Shown in pieces: positions 26,501-34,583 of a DNA stretch of 64,000 nucleotides. Source of the DNA: JALEFZ01 sp964564415 (GTDB lineage: Bacteria; Bacteroidota; Bacteroidia; J057); contig CAZMAV010000017.1 in NCBI GenBank assembly GCA_964564415.1, forward strand, positions 34,015 through 98,014. The letters are read 5' to 3'. Under the pieces are notes generated by a model. That model was given only the letters and a program-made list of their open reading frames with translations. It made no database searches and had not been told where the DNA came from. Position 1 is the stretch's first letter; each line of letters starts with the position of its first letter. The translations under genes were made by a program, and so were the position numbers.

Positions 26501-26837
26501 CTTCAAAGGCCTTGAAGCACCCGAGCAGTTTCACTATCGCTACCTGGGTAAAGTCAAGGTAAAAGGCAGGACTCAGGCCCAGGATGTCTACGACTTCTTT
26601 GACGGTGATCCGGAGCCTATTCGCAGCCTTAAGATGAAGACTTTTGAAAGATTTAATGAAGGAGTAAGGGCTTACCTGAACAAAGCATTCAAAGCCGCTC
26701 AGGAACTATTCCTTGAAGTTCTGGAAGTCCATCCCGATGACAAATCGACGCAGATTTACCTGCAAAATTGCAAGAGCCTCATCGAAGGTAGCTTGGGAGA
26801 AGATTGGACGGGGATAGAAATTATTCAGAACAAATAG
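23526..26837 (+). CDS. 7TMR-DISM hybrid histidine kinase, receiver and class III nucleotidyl cyclase in one chain
   Basis: A 1103-residue signalling protein. In order: a signal peptide (1-19); an extracytoplasmic 7TMR-DISMED2-like domain (about 25-165, with ETLWLRFHVNNT); seven transmembrane helices (about 175-380); a coiled coil; a HisKA domain with His 431 in NTSHELRTPLHG; an ATPase with the N box NLIGNAIKF and G boxes DTGAGIP and GGTGLGLSISK; a receiver with Asp 743 in LLDVMMPRMSGFE; and a C-terminal adenylate/guanylate cyclase with the metal-binding Asp 855 in VFADIRDYT and Asp 899 in FYGDGIM. About 60 helical residues end the chain. Sensing thus feeds both phosphotransfer and probably cAMP or cGMP. 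The gene is monocistronic. Confidence 0.93.
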   Translation: MKRLLVLPIFLLWPLLYHGQGDSLGLTEEKRELMYAEVLSDSSSQLTPDQLFSSSDFRFRHLDSVLSGKPETLWLRFHVNNTLALDHTWIWEFNTFWARADLYAQSDTGLIHSRSGYLRLQDQKDFPYRAQLYLPLLLKNGQSQTVLIRLESVDQYSFLLENARGSISPKEDVLVYENNIRSILLFFIGAFVALFLFNLFIGLTTRDEIYFFLILLILASLYGLLNDNFFTYPFFTSKKVYLIVGLAGTAILNLANLFFIQRFFDVFRNFTWWKGVFRIFFIAIPLAMVLPLLGLILPGFLMINVLSALIQLSIFIVILLAYRKKLPSAGYLLTAKALGIIPLIMGLLTILSLMPVYEYVFFLEPVTTVLGVILFTFALANKINILRNQNEEKQNMLIETERKHATLIRERAEKLEALDKVKDQFLANTSHELRTPLHGIVGISESLLNSLERMKPESIRDNLRMVISSGKRLTNLVNDLLDYSKLKNRDIKVFARPQDLHAMVGVVLRLDSHLLGKKKIELKNQVPRDFPYIEADENRLQQVLHNLIGNAIKFTDEGSISVSAESREGMAIISVQDTGAGIPLERQQAIFQDFEQADGSSQRSHGGTGLGLSISKKLIELQGGQIGVESTEGKGSRFYFSLPLATGEPSVREEEGELLPSLMEMEKGVEEMLDFSPAIQTPSPITGGDDKDVQVLIVDDEPINQQVLVNHLMDLPYTLHLCSTGGEALDLLSKHHIDVVLLDVMMPRMSGFEVCQKIRKHYLPSELPVIMITAKNQVRDLVEGLYYGANDYLAKPFSKDELLARLKTHLNLYSIHSATSKFVPSQFIKELGKESITDIRLGDFEEKEVTVVFADIRDYTQRAEMLGPEAVFRFVTDHTMRMGPIIEANQGFINQFYGDGIMSLFLERPDDALIASIEMQRILHVHNEDSKLEGASRVMMGVGMDTGSLIMGIIGHDTRMDATTLSDTVNTSSRMEGLTKYFGVSIIVSENTFKGLEAPEQFHYRYLGKVKVKGRTQAQDVYDFFDGDPEPIRSLKMKTFERFNEGVRAYLNKAFKAAQELFLEVLEVHPDDKSTQIYLQNCKSLIEGSLGEDWTGIEIIQNK

Positions 26838-26850
26838 GGGTTTATGCATC

Positions 26851-27285
26851 CTATTTTTCCTGGGTATAGTTTTCAAAAATCCGATTGATGATCCGCCGGA
26901 AGTCCTCATAGTCCTGGTCGGAGAGGCCTTCCCAGCCGACATGGCGGGAAGTATAGATGGCTGGGCGGGCCTTTTCCACGGTTTCCCTTCCTTTTTCGGT
27001 GAGAAATACCCGGTAGTGACGTCGGTCCCCCTTGGCTCGTTTGCGGGTAAGCAATCCTTTTTTTTCCAGCAACTCCATGATGCGGGAGACCGTGGGGGCG
27101 TCCTTGAAGCTGCCATGGGCCAGGTCGATCTGGGACTGCCCGTCCTCTGCTCCCAAAGCGGAAAGAATGATCCATTGTTCGGGAGTGATCTCGGCCTCGG
27201 CTTCTTTGAGCCGCTGAAACAAATCTTTTCTGACCGCCTTCAGGGTGCGGTCCAGGTAAAATCCGAAGTTTTTTCCCTCTTTCAT
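26851..27285 (-). CDS. MarR-family transcriptional regulator
   Basis: A 144-residue winged-helix regulator. The core is ITPEQWIILSALGAEDGQSQ, with DAPTVSRIMELLEKKGLLTR as the recognition helix and GDRRHYRVFLTEKGRE as the beta wing, the usual MarR signature (DRR...LTxxG). Flanking helices form the dimer interface. It is divergent from the tandem MscS genes, with about 100 bases between the two starts, so it may control them or itself. It is convergent with the hybrid kinase gene, 13 bases away. The ligand is unknown. Confidence 0.92.
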   Translation of the reverse strand: MKEGKNFGFYLDRTLKAVRKDLFQRLKEAEAEITPEQWIILSALGAEDGQSQIDLAHGSFKDAPTVSRIMELLEKKGLLTRKRAKGDRRHYRVFLTEKGRETVEKARPAIYTSRHVGWEGLSDQDYEDFRRIINRIFENYTQEK

Positions 27286-27389
27286 TAAGCGAAAATAGGC
27301 AAAAGCAGGGACTTATGAACTTTTCCCATACTTTTTAGTCCCTCATGGTAGTTAGCAAACTACATTCATCCATCTAATCCATTATACCC

Positions 27390-28265
27390 ATGAACTTCGA
27401 TTGGTTACCCGAGGCTAGTTATCCTTATTTGACGGCCTTGTCCATTATTCTCGTTACCCTGTTGGCAGGCTCCATAGTCACTCGCCTCATGAAAAGGTTT
27501 ATCAACAAAGCTGCCAACGACCTTCTCAGCGATCCGACAGAATACGTCTTTTTCAGAAACTCTCTGGCGGCTGTGATTTACCTGGTGGGCTTCAGCCTCG
27601 CCTTTTATTCGATTCCTGCCCTTCAGAATCTGGCAGGGTCTATCCTGGCCGGTGCAGGCATCGCAGCCGTGACCCTTGGTTTTGCCTCTCAGGCAGCCCT
27701 TTCCAATATTGTGGCAGGGGTCTTTATCGTTATTTTTAAGCCTTTTCGGGTCAAGGACTGTGTGGAACTCAGAGATGGAAGCATAGAAGGGCAAATCGAA
27801 AACATTACCCTGAGACATACCATCATCCGCAACTATCAAAATAGAAGGGTCATTATTCCAAATTCTGTTATTAGTGATGAAATCATCTACAACATGGACC
27901 TGGTAGACCTCAGCATCAGGGAGTGGATAGAGATAGGCGTGGCTTATGACTCGGACCTCGATCAGGTAAAAAGTGTCATCATTGATGAGTTGGAAAAATA
28001 TCCCCTCCTTATCGACAAGCGGACAGCTGAAGAGATAGAAAAAGGAGAACCTAAAATCCTGGTCAGAGTCATCAAGCTCAACGATTTCCGCATCCGCCTC
28101 CGAATATACGCCTGGGTCAGCAACCACAACGATAGCTTTGCCATTCGCTATGACATATTGGAGAGACTTAAGAAGCGCTTTGATCAGGAAGGAATTGAAA
28201 TACCTGTACCTTCTCAAAATGTCTTTTTCCGCAACTCTTTGGAAACACAGGCCATGGTATCCTGA
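27390..28265 (+). CDS. Small-conductance mechanosensitive channel, MscS family (copy 1)
   Basis: A 291-residue channel of minimal MscS architecture: three transmembrane helices, then a beta domain and a C-terminal alpha/beta domain. TM3, the pore helix, contains AGAGIAAVTLGFASQAALSN, rich in Gly and Ala as in MscS. The beta domain reads IVAGVFIVIFKPFRVKDCVE and ENITLRHTIIRNYQNRRVII, then PNSVISDEIIYN. It opens under membrane tension to release solutes at osmotic downshock. It is followed 98 bases later by a close paralogue in the same orientation. The gene is intact. Confidence 0.94.
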   Translation: MNFDWLPEASYPYLTALSIILVTLLAGSIVTRLMKRFINKAANDLLSDPTEYVFFRNSLAAVIYLVGFSLAFYSIPALQNLAGSILAGAGIAAVTLGFASQAALSNIVAGVFIVIFKPFRVKDCVELRDGSIEGQIENITLRHTIIRNYQNRRVIIPNSVISDEIIYNMDLVDLSIREWIEIGVAYDSDLDQVKSVIIDELEKYPLLIDKRTAEEIEKGEPKILVRVIKLNDFRIRLRIYAWVSNHNDSFAIRYDILERLKKRFDQEGIEIPVPSQNVFFRNSLETQAMVS

Positions 28266-28363
28266 TCCGAGGTATGAAAAATGGGGAGAATTTGGGAGTT
28301 GAAGTCCCTTACTTTTAGTAGAATAGGTCGTATAACTTCTTTTGAAAAAATACGACTTATTCT

Positions 28364-29239
28364 ATGTACCCAAACTGGATTCCACCTCATCTCCACCCCT
28401 ACCTCGATGCCGGGGGCATTTTATTGATCACCCTGTTGCTGGGTTTTGTGGTCAATCGGCTCTTAAAGCGCTTTATCAACAAGGCGGCCACTGATTTACT
28501 CAATGACCCTACGGAGTATATCTTTTTTAGAAATGCCCTGAGGGTGCTGATTTACCTGGTGGGCTTTAGCCTGGCTTTTTTTGCAGTCCCCAATTTCAAG
28601 ACCCTGGCCCAGTCTATTTTGGCAGGTGCTGGTATTGCAGCCATTGCCGTGGGTTTTGCCTCTCAGGCCGCCCTTTCCAACATTGTGGCGGGGATATTTA
28701 TTGTCTTTTTCAAGCCATTTAGGGTCAAGGACAGGGTAAAAATCAGGGAAAACCTCACGGGGATCGTCGAAAATATTACCTTGAGGCATACCATTATACG
28801 CGATTATCAGCAACGAAGGGTCATCATCCCCAATTCAATCATCAGCGAGGAGATCATCGTCAATTCCGACCTGGTCGAATCCAAGATTTGTGAATGGGTA
28901 GACATTAGCATCAGCTACGACTCTGATATTGATTTGGCAAAACAGATCATTTCGGAGGAGATTTCCATCCATCCCAATGTCCTGGACAACCGGGACGAGA
29001 AGCACTTAGCCGCTGGCGATCCCAAGGTAAGGGTACGCCTGATACGGCTGGGTGATTTTTCCGTTGACCTCCGTGCCTATGCCTGGGTTCAAAACAATGC
29101 CGATGGCTTTGAACTTCGCTGCGATAGCTTTGAAAGCATCAAAAAGCGATTTGACAGGTCGGGCATAGAAATTCCCTTTCCCCACCGAAGCCTGGTTTTC
29201 AAAAACAAGCTCGGAGAAAGGGAACTGGAATTGTCCTAG
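28364..29239 (+). CDS. Small-conductance mechanosensitive channel, MscS family (copy 2)
   Basis: Exactly the same length (291 residues) as the preceding gene and clearly its paralogue: for example RLLKRFINKAATDLLNDPTE and AGAGIAAIAVGFASQAALSN. The C-terminal domain has diverged more (WVDISISYDSDIDLAKQIIS). The two arose by tandem duplication, and both keep the pore helix and the beta-domain NITLRHTIIR. Two channels with similar pores but different C-terminal vestibules may gate at different tensions or form mixed rings; this is inference. The corA gene follows after 39 bases, probably in the same operon. Confidence 0.94.
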   Translation: MYPNWIPPHLHPYLDAGGILLITLLLGFVVNRLLKRFINKAATDLLNDPTEYIFFRNALRVLIYLVGFSLAFFAVPNFKTLAQSILAGAGIAAIAVGFASQAALSNIVAGIFIVFFKPFRVKDRVKIRENLTGIVENITLRHTIIRDYQQRRVIIPNSIISEEIIVNSDLVESKICEWVDISISYDSDIDLAKQIISEEISIHPNVLDNRDEKHLAAGDPKVRVRLIRLGDFSVDLRAYAWVQNNADGFELRCDSFESIKKRFDRSGIEIPFPHRSLVFKNKLGERELELS

Positions 29240-29278
29240 CCCAATCACAGATCACCTTCAAGTATTAAGATCAACCTT

Positions 29279-30355
29279 ATGAGTAGTTTATTCTTTGAGC
29301 CCCACAGATCCCCCCATGAAAGGGGCAGTATTCCTGGTACCCCCACTTACATTGGTGCCCCTCGTGAGCATGAGACCAGCATTACTACGTATCGGTACAA
29401 CCTGGAGGAGGTGATGCAAGAAGTCCATCAAGAGCCAAGCCACCTCCCTCCTGTACAGGAATCGACCTATATATCATGGATTGACATCGATGGGATTCAC
29501 GACGTAAAATTCATGGAGAAGATCCGCGAGCACTACAAACTCCACCCCCTCGTTCTTGAAGACATCGTCAATACCACCCTCAGGCCACAGTTGGAAGAGT
29601 ATGAAAACGGAATCTTTCTGGTATTGAAGATGATCAGCCATGATCCTGGTAGCAGCAGCATTCAGACCGAGCATATCAGTTTGTTTCTGGGCCATGGTTT
29701 TGTCCTTACCTTTCAGGAAAAACCCGGTGATGTTCTCGATCCCCTGCGTAAACGCTTGCTCAATAACCTGGGAAGGCTTCGCAAAAAAAATGCGGATTAC
29801 CTCTTCTACGCCCTTGTGGATGTCATTGTAGATCATTATTTCCTAGTATTGGAAGGCATAGAGGAAGAAATCACCGAACTCGAAGAACGGCTACACGACG
29901 ACGATTCCAATGACCTGCTTCAGGAAATTCAAGAGCATAAAAGACAGTTGATCTTCCTCCGAAAATCAATCCTTCCCCTGCGCGAGGTGATGAATCACCT
30001 TAATAAATTGAAGGAAAATCCCCTCTTTGAGAAGAAAACCTGGGTCTTTATCCGCGACCTCCACAGCCAGCTTTCACAGGTTCTGGAAATGGTAGAAACC
30101 TATCGAGAAGTCCTCACCAACCTCTATGACCTGCATTTTGCCCTTACCAGCCATCGGATGAATGAGGTCATGAAGCTCTTGACGGTGGTATCGACCATCT
30201 TTATCCCCCTTACCTTTATCGCCGGCATCTATGGGATGAACTTTTCACACATGCCTGAACTTACCTGGTCCAATGGCTACTTTGCTGTCTTGGGTCTGAT
30301 GCTCCTGATAACCATAGTCCTGTTAATTCTTTTCCGGCGCAGGTCATGGATATAA
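29279..30355 (+). CDS. corA: CorA-family magnesium/cobalt transport protein
   Basis: A 358-residue cytoplasmic-funnel ion channel. The long N-terminal domain has the alpha/beta sandwich and the stalk helix (about 200-300, ITELEERLHDDDSNDLLQEI). The C-terminus has two transmembrane helices joined by the signature loop GMNFSHMPE, where GMN is the ion selectivity filter. The tail FRRRSWI is basic, as in the family. The protein moves Mg2+ (or Co2+/Ni2+) into the cell. It lies 39 bases downstream of the second MscS gene, so the three membrane genes are likely co-transcribed. It is complete; no clear plus-strand terminator was seen after it. Confidence 0.94.
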   Translation: MSSLFFEPHRSPHERGSIPGTPTYIGAPREHETSITTYRYNLEEVMQEVHQEPSHLPPVQESTYISWIDIDGIHDVKFMEKIREHYKLHPLVLEDIVNTTLRPQLEEYENGIFLVLKMISHDPGSSSIQTEHISLFLGHGFVLTFQEKPGDVLDPLRKRLLNNLGRLRKKNADYLFYALVDVIVDHYFLVLEGIEEEITELEERLHDDDSNDLLQEIQEHKRQLIFLRKSILPLREVMNHLNKLKENPLFEKKTWVFIRDLHSQLSQVLEMVETYREVLTNLYDLHFALTSHRMNEVMKLLTVVSTIFIPLTFIAGIYGMNFSHMPELTWSNGYFAVLGLMLLITIVLLILFRRRSWI

Positions 30356-30417
30356 ACCTTTCAGTTTGATGCTGAGTGCAAGCTGGATGCTTATCCTCAG
30401 CTTTGGTATAAATGGAT

Positions 30418-30447
30418 AAAAAAAGTCCCGAGGCTAAAAGCCCCGGA
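30418..30447 (-). terminator. Intrinsic terminator for the DUF2490 pseudogene
   Basis: On the minus strand, the arms tccggggct and the matching tcccgaggct (one bulge) are followed by gac and seven T. It lies about 50 bases after the stop of the decayed DUF2490 gene, so the terminator outlasted the gene. Confidence 0.6.
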
Positions 30448-30499
30448 ACCCACTATGATTTTCTTTTTCATGGACACATATTCTTGAGAAGTTACAGGT

Positions 30500-31188
30500 T
30501 TACTTCCTCGCGTCAGTGATGAGAGAAAGCCCAAATTGAAGGCGGTTGAAGCCCAGGCTTCCCTGGCGATTCCTCAGATATCCCACCTCCACATTGATAT
30601 TGTCGTTAAATTTATAACCCGCTTCCCCATAAATTCGATTCTGATCAAATATTTCTCTGTCAAGGTGAATAAAAAGTTCGTTAGAGCCTACCAGGAAAAA
30701 GGTTCCCGCTTCTATTTCCCTATTGTTGATGGGGAGGACAAAAGATAACCGATATCGGGTGCGGTCGCGATGGTCAGGCTCCCATTGCGCTGTAGCCATC
30801 GCTGCTCCAAGCGGTATCGATGCCCAAATTATAGACGCCCCAACCTATTGCAAAGGACAAATTGCTACCAAATTCTGTTTTCATGGGTACTCACCTGATC
30901 ACTACCTTTGACAAAAGATTCTGTAAGAATGTAAGCATATCCCGCCGTGACCATGGCATCGGGACTGATATGATAAGTCAAGCCGGTACGGAGCAGGATC
31001 TGATTGAGGATTGAACTAATCCCGCAGAATCGAAACTGAGCCTCTCTGTGAATGCTCCAATGATCATTGATCCTGTGTGTTCACCCAAACATCAACCAAT
31101 TGCCCAACTCTTCCTCTCCTGTCTGCTGGGCCTCAAGCCCCGAACTGAACAACATCAAAATTATCCCAAGGATGAATCCTGTTCTCAT
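30500..31188 (-). pseudogene. DUF2490 outer-membrane beta-barrel protein, multiply disrupted
   Basis: The gene begins at an ATG at 31188 with a signal peptide (MRTGFILGIILMLFSSGLEA) and GNWLMFG, then meets a TGA at 31081-31083. The frame continues past it as THRINDHWSIHREAQFRF and RTGLTYHISPDAMVTAGYAY, meets a TAG at 30865-30867 and a TAA at 30829-30831, and then shifts frame. The last 99 codons (30799-30500) encode the C-terminal beta strands, ending GFNRLQFGLSLITDARK. Joined together the pieces give a full DUF2490-type barrel of about 229 residues. Three stops of three different kinds plus a shift rule out recoding and indicate decay. An intact terminator follows. Confidence 0.82.
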
Positions 31189-31333
31189 TCTCTCTCTGCT
31201 TGTAGAATCAAAGATAGGGGCCTTCATAGGACTTTCATAACACCCTCTGTTGGAGAGAAAAGGGAAGTTCGCAGGGAGGGATGGGGAAATTTGAATCCTA
31301 TGCTTATTTTGATCTAAATTTTTATACAAGAAA

Positions 31334-32818
31334 ATGAAGGACCAATACATACTCGCCCTGGACCAGGGAACCACAAGCTCCCGGGCCATCCTATTTGATA
31401 GGCATTCCAACATTGTCGCCCTTTCACAGAAGGAATTCACCCAGTATTTTCCCAAACCCGGCTGGGTAGAACACGGTCCTGAGGAGATCTGGGAGTCCCA
31501 GCTGGCCGTAGCCAAGGAGGTCATCCAAAAAGCAGGACTTTCCCCTACCCAGATAGCAGCCATAGGCATTACCAATCAGCGGGAAACCACCTTGATCTGG
31601 GATAAAAAAACGGGAAAACCCGTCTACAATGCCATCGTCTGGCAAGACAGAAGGACGGCTCCCCTCTGCGATCAACTCAAAAAGGAGGGCATGGAGGGCT
31701 ATGTAAGGCAAAGCACAGGCCTGGTAATTGATGCTTATTTTTCCGGCACAAAGGTCAAGTGGATCCTCGACCACATCGACCATGCCGATCCCGGGCAGCT
31801 CGCCTTTGGCACAGTTGATACCTGGCTTATTTGGAAGCTGACCGGAGGCAAGGTTCACGCTACTGATTATTCCAATGCTTCCAGGACCATGCTCTTCGAT
31901 ATCAGGCACCTCAAATGGGATCCGGGGATGCTGGACAAGCTTGGAGTACCGGAATCCATCCTTCCAGAGGTAAGACCTTGTTCGGGAAACTTTGGCAATA
32001 CTGCCCAGGAATTATTTGATGGGGTCTCCATTCCCATCTGTGGGGTGGCCGGAGATCAGCAGGCGGCCCTTTTTGGGCAGGGATGCTTTGAACCCGGCAT
32101 GACCAAAAACACTTATGGCACAGGCTGTTTCCTCCTCATGAACACCGGGAAGGAAGCTGTTTCCTCTCCGTCGGGACTGATTACAACCCTGGGCTGGCAT
32201 CCCGATGGTGAAGTCAACTATGTCCTGGAAGGCAGCATCTTCATCGCCGGAGCAGCTATCCAGTGGCTTAGAGACGGACTCAAGATCCTGGATGAAGCCC
32301 CTGATTCGGAGTACTATGCCATGAAAGTCGAAGATACCGAAGGGGTCTACGTGGTTCCTGCCTTTGCCGGGCTGGGCGCTCCCTACTGGGATATGTATGC
32401 CCGTGGGGCTATTTTTGGTCTTACCCGAGGGTCTACCAAGGCACATATCATACGGGCTACCCTGGATTCCCTTGCCTACCAGACCCGGGATGTCCTCGAC
32501 GCCATGAAAAGCGACTCTGGACACAAAATCCCCGTCCTAAGGGTAGATGGAGGAGCCTCCGCCAATAACCTCCTCATGCAATTTCAGGCCGATATACTCT
32601 TCGTCCCTGTGGAGCGACCCAAAGTCATCGAAACTACCGCCCTGGGCGCTGCCTACCTCGCGGGGCTGGAAGCAGGTTTTTGGAAAAAGGAAGAACTCAT
32701 CGACAACTGGAAAAAGGATATAACTTTTCAGCCCCAGATGAATGGAGATGAACGAGAAAGGCTATACAAAGGATGGCAAAAAGCTGTCAAGCGATCCATG
32801 AACTGGGTGGAGGACTGA
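31334..32818 (+). CDS. glpK: Glycerol kinase
   Basis: A 494-residue FGGY-family carbohydrate kinase that phosphorylates glycerol to sn-glycerol-3-phosphate. The first phosphate motif ALDQGTTSSRAILFD is at residues 7-21; GITNQRETTLIWDKKTGKPV and AIVWQDRRT cover the glycerol site (the Arg-Glu pair in NQRETT). GDQQAALFGQGCF and TYGTGCFLLMNTG form the ATPase core, and RVDGGASANN with the adenosine motif ALGAAYLAGLE closes it. The length matches the family and the gene is intact. No glycerol facilitator or dehydrogenase lies nearby. The stop directly abuts the stop of rsmI on the other strand. Confidence 0.97.
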   Translation: MKDQYILALDQGTTSSRAILFDRHSNIVALSQKEFTQYFPKPGWVEHGPEEIWESQLAVAKEVIQKAGLSPTQIAAIGITNQRETTLIWDKKTGKPVYNAIVWQDRRTAPLCDQLKKEGMEGYVRQSTGLVIDAYFSGTKVKWILDHIDHADPGQLAFGTVDTWLIWKLTGGKVHATDYSNASRTMLFDIRHLKWDPGMLDKLGVPESILPEVRPCSGNFGNTAQELFDGVSIPICGVAGDQQAALFGQGCFEPGMTKNTYGTGCFLLMNTGKEAVSSPSGLITTLGWHPDGEVNYVLEGSIFIAGAAIQWLRDGLKILDEAPDSEYYAMKVEDTEGVYVVPAFAGLGAPYWDMYARGAIFGLTRGSTKAHIIRATLDSLAYQTRDVLDAMKSDSGHKIPVLRVDGGASANNLLMQFQADILFVPVERPKVIETTALGAAYLAGLEAGFWKKEELIDNWKKDITFQPQMNGDERERLYKGWQKAVKRSMNWVED

Positions 32819-33496
32819 TCAGTCAGTCCGGCCTCCCAGGAGCAAGACAAACTCCCCTTTGATGCTGTGGGTCTCCAGGTGTTCAATCAATTCCAGCAGG
32901 GTGCCGCTTTGGCTTTCTTCGTGGACCTTGGAGATTTCCCGGCTGAAGGCAGCGGGCCTCTCTCCTCCAAATATCTCTGCAAATTGCTGGAGGGTCTTGA
33001 GGATGCGATGGGGAGATTCATAAAAAACCATGGTCCTCCTTTCCTCCTTTAAGCTGTCCAGCCTTGTCTTCCTCCCCTTTTTGATCGGCAGGAAACCTTC
33101 GAAAGTAAACCTGTCGCAGGGCAGTCCGCTGTTGACGAGGGCCGGTACAAAGGCAGTCGCCCCGGGGAGAGTCTGCAAAGGAATTTCCCTTTTCCCTGCC
33201 TCCCGGACCAGCAAAAATCCGGGGTCTGAGATGCCTGGCGTCCCGGCATCGGAGATGACAGCCAGGTGAAGGTCCTCAGCCTCGATCCTGTCAAGCAGCT
33301 CAGGCACCTTCTTGTGTTCATTGTGCTGGTGAAGGGAAGTTTGGGGGGTACTCACCTCGTAATGCTTGAGAAGTTTGCCTGAGGTGCGGGTATCTTCCGC
33401 AGCAATAAGGTCGGCTTCCTTCAGCAGGCGAAGGGAGCGAAGGGTTATGTCTTCGAGATTTCCGATGGGAGTAGGAACTAAGGTGATCTGAGGCAT
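32819..33496 (-). CDS. rsmI: 16S rRNA (cytidine1402-2'-O)-methyltransferase
   Basis: About 225 residues from the ATG at 33496 (MPQITLVPTPIGNLEDITLR); an ATG ten codons upstream is less likely. The protein has a tetrapyrrole-methylase fold: VPTPIGNLEDITLRSLRLL, IAAEDTRTSGKLLKHY, VISDAGTPGISDPGFLLV (the SAM pocket) and PGATAFVPALVNSGLP. The second domain has FYESPHRILKTLQ and REISKVHEES. The enzyme methylates the ribose of C1402 in the decoding centre of the 30S subunit. The length is a little short of E. coli RsmI, which has an extra C-terminal tail; this is common in Bacteroidota. The gene is intact. Confidence 0.95.
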   Translation of the reverse strand: MPQITLVPTPIGNLEDITLRSLRLLKEADLIAAEDTRTSGKLLKHYEVSTPQTSLHQHNEHKKVPELLDRIEAEDLHLAVISDAGTPGISDPGFLLVREAGKREIPLQTLPGATAFVPALVNSGLPCDRFTFEGFLPIKKGRKTRLDSLKEERRTMVFYESPHRILKTLQQFAEIFGGERPAAFSREISKVHEESQSGTLLELIEHLETHSIKGEFVLLLGGRTD

Positions 33497-33565
33497 AAAA
33501 AGGTCTGAACCATTGGGCTGTATCAACGAATGGGTCGAATATAGATAATTTTTGGGCTAGCCCTC

Positions 33566-33601
33566 AAAGAAAGGAGCACCTCCCCGCAGGAAAGTGCCCC
33601 T
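33566..33601 (-). terminator. Probable intrinsic terminator after the LytTR regulator gene
   Basis: On the minus strand, arms aggggcac and gtgctcct (one mismatch) enclose a 14-base loop and are followed by ttcttt. It lies 35-70 bases after the regulator stop. The T run is imperfect, so confidence is moderate. Confidence 0.5.
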
Positions 33602-33635
33602 CTTATGCAAAAAATATCCAAACTTCACTCAGATG

Positions 33636-34403
33636 CTAGAACTTAAGGACCTGCTTGAGAATCTTGGATTTCTCCCTTGAAGAAATGACCTCCTTCTGGT
33701 TGCTAAGTATGATTTTGAAGCGGTTGCCAAACCAAATCACTATCTCCAAAACGTGCTTCAGGCCGATGATGCAGGAGCGGTTTACCCTGAAAAACATGTC
33801 CGAAGGCAACTTGCGCTCGAAGGTATCCAAGGTATGGTTGAGCAGGTATGACTTTTCTTTGGTAAAAAGCCTTACACTCCTTTCCTCCACCTCAATACAA
33901 ACCACCTCGTCATAGTCGACCAGTTTGTAGCGGTCGCGGGTAGGGATAGGGACCTTGTTGGAAAAGGGTACTTTTATGTCTTCCTGGACTTCGGGCCTAA
34001 GCAACTCGGCCAGTTTCATGGGGTCGAGGGCCGTTTCCAGGCGATTGTTCTTGACTTTGTCTACGGCTTGTCGCAGGCGCTCCTCATTAAAAGGCTTCAG
34101 GAGATAATCCTGAGCGTTGAGTTCGAAGGCCTTGATGGCGTGCTCGTTGTAGGCAGTCGCAAAGACAACAGCTGGCATGGGGTCGGTGCTGATGCTACCG
34201 GCCACTTCCAGCCCGTTCATCCCGGGCATTTCTATATCCAGAAAAACCAGATCGGGCTTGCTGTTTTGTATATTTTCAAGGGCGTCAAGGCCATTTTCGG
34301 CCATGTGAATGATATCTACATCGGTAAATTTATTCAAAAGACGCTTCATCTTGTTGCGAGCGGGGAGCTCATCATCTGCGATAAGTACGCGAAGTTTGGA
34401 CAT
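33636..34403 (-). CDS. LytTR-family response regulator
   Basis: A 255-residue regulator. The N-terminal receiver begins KLRVLIADDELPARNKMKRL, with the phosphoacceptor Asp 56 in LVFLDIEMPGMNGLE, Thr in FATAYNEHAI and Lys in YLLKPFNEERL. The C-terminal LytTR DNA-binding domain (about 150-255) shows VPIPTRDRYKLVDYDEVVCI, SYLLNHTLDTFERKLPSDMF and FRVNRSCIIGLKHV. Such regulators bind paired direct repeats 21 bp apart. A match to that pattern lies upstream of the partner kinase gene (37393-37422). The histidine kinase gene lies 180 bases upstream on the same strand, making a LytS/LytR-type pair. Confidence 0.94.
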   Translation of the reverse strand: MSKLRVLIADDELPARNKMKRLLNKFTDVDIIHMAENGLDALENIQNSKPDLVFLDIEMPGMNGLEVAGSISTDPMPAVVFATAYNEHAIKAFELNAQDYLLKPFNEERLRQAVDKVKNNRLETALDPMKLAELLRPEVQEDIKVPFSNKVPIPTRDRYKLVDYDEVVCIEVEERSVRLFTKEKSYLLNHTLDTFERKLPSDMFFRVNRSCIIGLKHVLEIVIWFGNRFKIILSNQKEVISSREKSKILKQVLKF

Positions 34404-34583
34404 ATAAATGAGAGTTTGCTTTAGGTTTTTGACCGTTTACTACTGCTAAGGCCTAAAGAACGATTTGACCTAAAAGGTCTGTAAAATAAAAAATATCCCC
34501 AAGCAGATAGCTCACGCATTCTTAGATACAAAACCCGTGCCTCAGGGATTTATTGTAATATCAGGGCTGATTTTGTATTTTTT

